This document shows positions 6,784-10,589 of a stretch of 10,589 bases of DNA, in pieces. A program made the position numbers and the translations under genes. The notes under the pieces were generated by a model. That model ran no database searches. It saw only the letters and a program-made list of their open reading frames with translations, and was not told the DNA's origin. The DNA is from Flavobacteriales bacterium. Its GTDB lineage: Bacteria; Bacteroidota; Bacteroidia; Flavobacteriales_D; Crocinitomicaceae. Every line of letters begins with the position of its first letter. Positions within the stretch are counted from its first letter, which is position 1. Where the stretch lies: contig JABJEE010000033.1 in NCBI GenBank assembly GCA_018665005.1, positions 1 to 10,589 of the forward strand. The letters are read 5' to 3'.

Positions 6784-7242
6784 ATGATTCAACAATTTAC
6801 TTTTGTTCTTTTATTATCAACAGCTCTTTTTAGCTGCAAAAAAGCAACGGTAATAGACCCTTATTTTTTTCAAAATGTAATTGAAAAGATTGACCTAAAA
6901 TCCAAACTTGGACCATTTAAGAAAAGTGATAAACCTTTTAGGATTATTGATGCTTACATTGATGCCAACCTTTTGTACCTACAGATTGAATATAAAGCGC
7001 CTTGTTCGGGAGAGGATTCATTTGAATTTATTGGAGGTCCTCTTTATTATGATGAACAAAATAGAGATGCGAGAGATGCTTATTTATATATTAAAAGTTC
7101 AAGCGAAACTTGTTCTATTTTTAATGAAACAAAAATCATTGATCTGAGGCCTCTTACAAGCGTTGAACAACGAGATGCGGAAGTAGTCTTAAATATTGGA
7201 GGATGGAGAACAAAGATGACTTATGTATATATCCCTCAGTAA
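6784..7242 (+). CDS. Small lipoprotein of unknown function
   Basis: From the ATG at 6784 this is a 152-residue protein with a lipoprotein signal: hydrophobic 6-16 and lipobox 'LFSC' with acylated Cys18. An in-frame start at 6733 would add 17 residues, overlap rimO and put polar sequence before the signal, so it is rejected. After Cys18 come two lysines and no acidic residues, so the surface-export signal seen on some Bacteroidota lipoproteins is absent; periplasmic-facing anchoring is more likely. The mature part is mainly beta, with two cysteines (C74 in 'APCSGEDSF', C110 in 'SETCSIF') that could form a disulfide. The layout recalls small single-domain Bacteroidota lipoproteins without known function. 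It precedes bioD by 30 bases and is probably its first operon partner. Confidence 0.75.
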   Translation: MIQQFTFVLLLSTALFSCKKATVIDPYFFQNVIEKIDLKSKLGPFKKSDKPFRIIDAYIDANLLYLQIEYKAPCSGEDSFEFIGGPLYYDEQNRDARDAYLYIKSSSETCSIFNETKIIDLRPLTSVEQRDAEVVLNIGGWRTKMTYVYIPQ

Positions 7243-7254
7243 AACAACTTTAAA

Positions 7255-7272
7255 AATGTAAACGAATACATT
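7255..7272. promoter_or_regulatory. Perfect dyad AATGTA-N6-TACATT abutting the bioD start codon
   Basis: AATGTA at 7255-7260 and TACATT at 7267-7272 are exact reverse complements separated by AACGAA, and the ATG follows at once. It could be an operator half-site pair or a leader hairpin that affects translation of bioD. It does not match the known E. coli BirA, BioR or BioQ operators as I recall them. In AT-rich DNA a 6-base dyad can occur by chance. Confidence 0.3.
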
Positions 7273-7896
7273 ATGAAATCTCCAGAAACCCCTCTTTTTG
7301 TAACTGGTATTGGAACCGATGTTGGAAAAACAATAGTTTCAGCTATTCTTTGTGAATATTTTGGATTTGACTATTGGAAACCGATTCAAACAGGAAAAAA
7401 CTTAGGAACAGACAATGATACATTGAAAGCGCTCGTAAGCCATAATAATTTTAAATCATATCCCGAAGCCTATTTACTCGAAAAACCATTATCCCCTCAT
7501 GCAGCAGCAAAAATTGAAAATAAAAATATCAAGTTAAATCAAATTCAATTGCCAACAAATGACTCAAATTTGATTATTGAAGGGGCTGGCGGCTTATTGG
7601 TTCCAATAAACGACAACAATGAAACCATATGTGACCTGATCATTGGGCTAAAATGCCCTGTTGTTCTAGTGGTTAAAGAATACCTTGGTAACATCAATCA
7701 TACGCTTCTATCATTGGCGTGCCTCAAACAAAAAAACATTCCGGTATTTGGAATTGTATATGTTGGAGACGAATTACCTGAAACGTCGAGTGTGATCGAG
7801 AATATGACTGGAATTAAAACCTTGTTTAGAGTTCCATTATTTTCATTGCTTAACAAAGATACTATACGTAAATTTGCACTAGAAATTCAGAAATAG
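7273..7896 (+). CDS. bioD: Dethiobiotin synthetase BioD
   Basis: This 207-residue ATP-dependent enzyme closes the ureido ring of dethiobiotin from 7,8-diaminopelargonate and CO2, the penultimate step of biotin synthesis, in the cytoplasm. The P-loop 'GIGTDVGKT' (12-20) is intact, with 'KPIQTG' (36-41) carrying the catalytic-site lysine K36, D47 in the 'TDNDT' segment, and 'IEGAGGLLVP' (102-111) with the metal-binding Glu103. 'EKPLSPHAAAK' (70-80) is the DAPA-binding loop. Length is close to the family's 210-230. The protein starts at the ATG right after a dyad. bioA begins 2 bases after the stop, so the two steps are co-expressed. I see no missing key residue. Confidence 0.95.
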   Translation: MKSPETPLFVTGIGTDVGKTIVSAILCEYFGFDYWKPIQTGKNLGTDNDTLKALVSHNNFKSYPEAYLLEKPLSPHAAAKIENKNIKLNQIQLPTNDSNLIIEGAGGLLVPINDNNETICDLIIGLKCPVVLVVKEYLGNINHTLLSLACLKQKNIPVFGIVYVGDELPETSSVIENMTGIKTLFRVPLFSLLNKDTIRKFALEIQK

Positions 7897-7898
7897 TT

Positions 7899-9164
7899 AT
7901 GAGTATTATTGATGATAAAAAATTCATTTGGCATCCGCTAACCCAACATCAGGTTCATCCAAATAACATTGTAATCAAAAAAGCAAAGGGTGCAATACTT
8001 TATGACGAAAACAACAATGAATATATTGATGCCATAGCTTCTTGGTACACCTGTATGTACGGACATTGTAATCCCTACATTACTTCCATGGTTTCGAAAC
8101 AAATGCAGAATTTAGATCATGTTGTATTTACTGGATTTACTCATGAACCCGCAACTAAACTCGCTAAAGCTTTAATCCATATTCTTCCTAACAACCAAAG
8201 AAAATTATTTTTTTCTGACAATGGATCTACATCAGTAGATGTCGCTATCAAAATGGCCCTTCAATTTCATTATAATCAAGGAGATAAAAGAAACAAAATC
8301 ATTGCTTTTGAAAATGGTTTTCATGGAGATACTTTTGGTGCCATGTCGGTTTCAGGTCTTTCTGTATACAATGGTCCTTTTAAAGACTTTTCTCTAGATG
8401 TTGAAAGAATCCCTGTACCCAACGACTCAAATATTGATGAGGTGAAAAAGCAGTTCATTGACCTCACAAGTAAAGGAAATGTCGCTGCTTTCGTATACGA
8501 ACCTTTAGTCCAAGGCGCCGCTGCCATGAAAATGCACAAAGCGGAACATTTGAATGACCTTCTAAAAATTGCTAAGGACTATAGTGTGATTACTATAGCA
8601 GACGAGGTTATGACAGGTTTTGGTAAAACAGGAAAGAATTTCGCATCCGAATTCATGACACAACTACCTGAAATCATATGTCTTTCTAAATCACTAACTG
8701 GAGGTCTTGTGCCAATGGCTATTACAAGCTGTTCTGAGCATGTTTATAATGCCTTTTTAGGACCAAATATGGAAAAAGGATTTTTTCATGGACACACCTA
8801 TTCAGCCAACCCCACTTCGTGCACTGCAGCTCTTGCCAGTATTGAACTATTGAATACTGTTGAAATACAGGAGAGTATAAAAAGAATTAAAGATTCTCAT
8901 AAAACATTTATTTCTAGGATAGACAAACACCCCAAAGTAAAAAGCACCCGGCAGCAAGGTATTATAATGGCTATTGATTTTAATATTGAAACCGATCGAT
9001 ACGGAGATTTAAGATTTAAGCTATTCGATTTCTACATGAGCAAAGGAGTCTATTTAAGACCCTTAGGTAATACTGTTTACATTCTTGCACCCTATATTAT
9101 TTCTGAGGAACAACTTTCCAAAACTTATAATGCTATTGAAGAGAGTTTTGAACTGATTGAATGA
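7899..9164 (+). CDS. bioA: Adenosylmethionine-8-amino-7-oxononanoate aminotransferase BioA
   Basis: This 421-residue class III PLP aminotransferase makes 7,8-diaminopelargonate from KAPA, normally with SAM as amino donor, and its product feeds BioD. Motifs: 'WHPLTQ' (11-16) at the substrate pocket, 'ASWYTCMYGH' (47-56), 'DNGSTSVDVAIKMA' (107-120) for the PLP phosphate, 'FHGDTFGAMSV' (141-151), Asp235 in 'ADEVMTGFGKTG', the Schiff-base lysine K264 in 'LSKSLTGG', and 'HGHTYSANP' (297-305). The HPxTQ start and the WY pair separate it from ornithine and GABA aminotransferases. It starts 2 bases after bioD and is followed by a methyltransferase gene 13 bases downstream. bioB and bioF are not in the window, so biotin genes are split in this genome or the pathway is partial. 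Confidence 0.95.
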   Translation: MSIIDDKKFIWHPLTQHQVHPNNIVIKKAKGAILYDENNNEYIDAIASWYTCMYGHCNPYITSMVSKQMQNLDHVVFTGFTHEPATKLAKALIHILPNNQRKLFFSDNGSTSVDVAIKMALQFHYNQGDKRNKIIAFENGFHGDTFGAMSVSGLSVYNGPFKDFSLDVERIPVPNDSNIDEVKKQFIDLTSKGNVAAFVYEPLVQGAAAMKMHKAEHLNDLLKIAKDYSVITIADEVMTGFGKTGKNFASEFMTQLPEIICLSKSLTGGLVPMAITSCSEHVYNAFLGPNMEKGFFHGHTYSANPTSCTAALASIELLNTVEIQESIKRIKDSHKTFISRIDKHPKVKSTRQQGIIMAIDFNIETDRYGDLRFKLFDFYMSKGVYLRPLGNTVYILAPYIISEEQLSKTYNAIEESFELIE

Positions 9165-9177
9165 ATTGATATAAACT

Positions 9178-9747
9178 ATGGATGTAAATTACTGGAGCTT
9201 ACGCTATCAAAAAGAACAAACAGGTTGGGACATTGGTGAAGCATCAAGACCTTTAGTACAACTCTTTAAGGAATTTGAAGACAAAGAGGCTAAAATCCTA
9301 ATTCCAGGATGTGGCAATGCCTATGAAGCGGAGTATTTATTTAACGAAGGTTATCAAAATGTTTATCTCTTAGACATGGCCAAAGAACCATTGAATGACT
9401 TTATCAAAAGAAACCCAAACTTTCCTTCCAATCAAATCCTTTTTGGTGATTTCTTCAAACATATCGGCAGCTATGACATTATTGTAGAGCAGACTTTTTT
9501 CTGTGCAATAAATCCGAACCTTCGAACGCTGTATGTAGATAAATGCCATGAATTACTAAATCATAAAGGAAGAATCCTTGGTGTTTTATTTAATCGAGAT
9601 TTTGAGGGAGGTCCGCCATTCGGAGGAAGCATAAATCAATACGTGCCGTTATTCAAACAAAAGTTTTCAAATGTAAAATTCGAATATTCAAAGTATTCTA
9701 TTGAACCTAGAAGTGGCAGTGAAGTCGTCTTTTCGTGTGAGAAATAG
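9178..9747 (+). CDS. TPMT-like SAM-dependent methyltransferase
   Basis: This 189-residue cytoplasmic class I methyltransferase belongs to the thiopurine S-methyltransferase-like family. The N-terminus carries W6 and 'TGWDIG' (15-20), the typical 'W..W' substrate lid. SAM motif I is 'ILIPGCGNAYEAEYL' (40-54), with D66 at the end of strand 2. The family motif 'EQTFFCAINPNLR' (104-116) is intact, as are 'GPPFGG' (145-150) and the C-terminal 'PRSGSEVVF' (177-185). Family members act on sulfur, selenium, halide or small organic acceptors; the substrate here is unknown. It is 13 bases after bioA on the same strand, so it is probably in the biotin operon. It is not a recognisable BioC. It ends 1 base from the convergent kinase gene. 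Confidence 0.85.
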   Translation: MDVNYWSLRYQKEQTGWDIGEASRPLVQLFKEFEDKEAKILIPGCGNAYEAEYLFNEGYQNVYLLDMAKEPLNDFIKRNPNFPSNQILFGDFFKHIGSYDIIVEQTFFCAINPNLRTLYVDKCHELLNHKGRILGVLFNRDFEGGPPFGGSINQYVPLFKQKFSNVKFEYSKYSIEPRSGSEVVFSCEK

Positions 9748-9748
9748 T

Positions 9749-10589
9749 TTAATTTACCAATTGCTTATCTAAGAGATATTTGATGTGATAATCAACCAAA
9801 GGACCGACCGGTTTCTGGACAATAGAGTTGATAACAATTCCCATTTCTTTTGCCGCCATATCGAGCTCTTCTTTTAATAAGGCAGATAACGAACCTACAA
9901 AATGAACAGATGTTTTTTCATAGTTCTGATAGCAACAAACATGAACTTCTAGAAAATGCTTTAAACCATTTACAATGAAATCACTAATAAACGGATTGTT
10001 TTTCCAATCAATTATAAAAGGCATAAATGAAGCAATAAACACATTAGGATTCGGTTGCTTGTATACTTTATCAATAATTTCATCCTTACTCAAACCAAAC
10101 TTTTTATCAAACGCGTCAGAAATCTCTTTTGGAAGCTTGTTATATAAATAACTGGAAAGCAGAAATTTACCATAATAGCTACCACTCCCTTCGTCCCCCA
10201 AAACATATCCAAGTGCTGGCACTTCTTCATGTAAGACATTCCCATCAAAGTAACAAGAATTAGATCCCGTACCTAAAATACAAGATATACCCGGTTTTCC
10301 ATCGTAAGTAGCATATGCACATGCCAACAAATCATGTTCAACAATTATTTTGGCCGAAGTAAAGACACTACCAAGACCATTGAGCACAATATTATTCAAA
10401 TCACTACTAGAGCAACCTGCACCGTAAAAGTATATTCGATCAATGTCGTCAACAAGAGCAGTCAATTCCTCATTCTTCCTGATTTCTGACTCTATAACAT
10501 CTGCAGAATGGAAATAAGGATTAAACCCTATTGTTTTATAAAAACTTTGGTTATTTTTGTCATCGATCAAAACCCAATCACTTTTGGTT
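9749..10589 (-). CDS. BadF/BadG-type sugar kinase, N-acetylglucosamine kinase-like (5' end cut by window edge)
   Basis: The frame stays open through the right edge. Before the TTG at 10570 it reads 'TKSDWV', the end of the conserved phosphate-1 loop (usually 'GSTKSDW'), so the true start is just beyond the window and probably under a dozen residues are missing. About 280 residues are visible. Further ASKHA-fold motifs are 'YFYGAGCSS' (about 10409-10435), 'EHDLLACAYA' (10317-10346), 'GTGSNSC' (10259-10279) and 'ALGYVLGDEGSGSYYGK' (10169-10219). The 'GDEGSGSYYG' loop matches GlcNAc kinases of this family, which phosphorylate amino sugars for salvage or peptidoglycan recycling. The exact sugar (GlcNAc, MurNAc or glucosamine) cannot be decided. 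It converges with the methyltransferase gene, leaving 1 base between. Confidence 0.88.
   Translation of the reverse strand, partial: TKSDWVLIDDKNNQSFYKTIGFNPYFHSADVIESEIRKNEELTALVDDIDRIYFYGAGCSSSDLNNIVLNGLGSVFTSAKIIVEHDLLACAYATYDGKPGISCILGTGSNSCYFDGNVLHEEVPALGYVLGDEGSGSYYGKFLLSSYLYNKLPKEISDAFDKKFGLSKDEIIDKVYKQPNPNVFIASFMPFIIDWKNNPFISDFIVNGLKHFLEVHVCCYQNYEKTSVHFVGSLSALLKEELDMAAKEMGIVINSIVQKPVGPLVDYHIKYLLDKQLVN

Noticed and set aside
8321..8539. Minus-strand open frame inside bioA
   Set aside because: It is a shadow of the conserved aminotransferase core and has no start context or recognisable domain.
9766..9778. TATCT-AAG-AGATA hairpin near the methyltransferase/kinase junction
   Set aside because: A 5-bp, mostly A-T stem inside the kinase coding sequence is expected by chance in this base composition.

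Overview
The window is low-GC DNA with short intergenic gaps and Bacteroidota-type promoter elements (TTTG ... TAnnTTTG) instead of clear Shine-Dalgarno sites. A gldB-gldC pair and two beta-barrel/lipoprotein hypotheticals of typical style point to the phylum Bacteroidota, most likely Flavobacteriia. No tRNA, rRNA, mobile element or CRISPR array is visible. The genes read as chromosomal core and shell genes, with no dedicated defence or mobile system.

Left part (1-2238, + strand): a compact, overlapping operon holds the 3' part of gldB (cut by the left edge), gldC, a DUF2797 zinc-ribbon protein and a GtrA-like four-helix membrane protein. GldB and GldC are gliding-motility proteins. The last two genes have no established role in motility but are joined to gldC by 4- and 8-base overlaps. 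Middle left (2255-4581, - strand): a group 4 glycosyltransferase lies downstream of an IscS/NifS-type cysteine desulfurase, and the glycosyltransferase meets gtrA tail to tail. From 4642, a good promoter drives a secreted beta-barrel protein (4691-5422, +), which runs convergently into rimO (5426-6742, -), the radical-SAM methylthiotransferase of ribosomal protein S12.

Right part: divergent from rimO, across a 41-bp gap with back-to-back -7 boxes, runs a probable operon (6784-9747, +). It contains a small lipoprotein, bioD, bioA and a TPMT-like SAM-dependent methyltransferase. BioA and BioD perform successive steps of biotin synthesis (KAPA to DAPA to dethiobiotin). bioB, bioF and a recognised bioC are not in the window. 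The final gene (9749 to the right edge, -) is a BadF/BadG-type sugar kinase (N-acetylglucosamine kinase-like), which loses only its first few codons to the edge.

I do not see strong evidence for a wholly new system. The best leads are the methyltransferase attached to the biotin genes, a GIY-YIG-like motif pattern in the DUF2797 protein inside the gld operon, and a perfect dyad directly before the bioD start codon.
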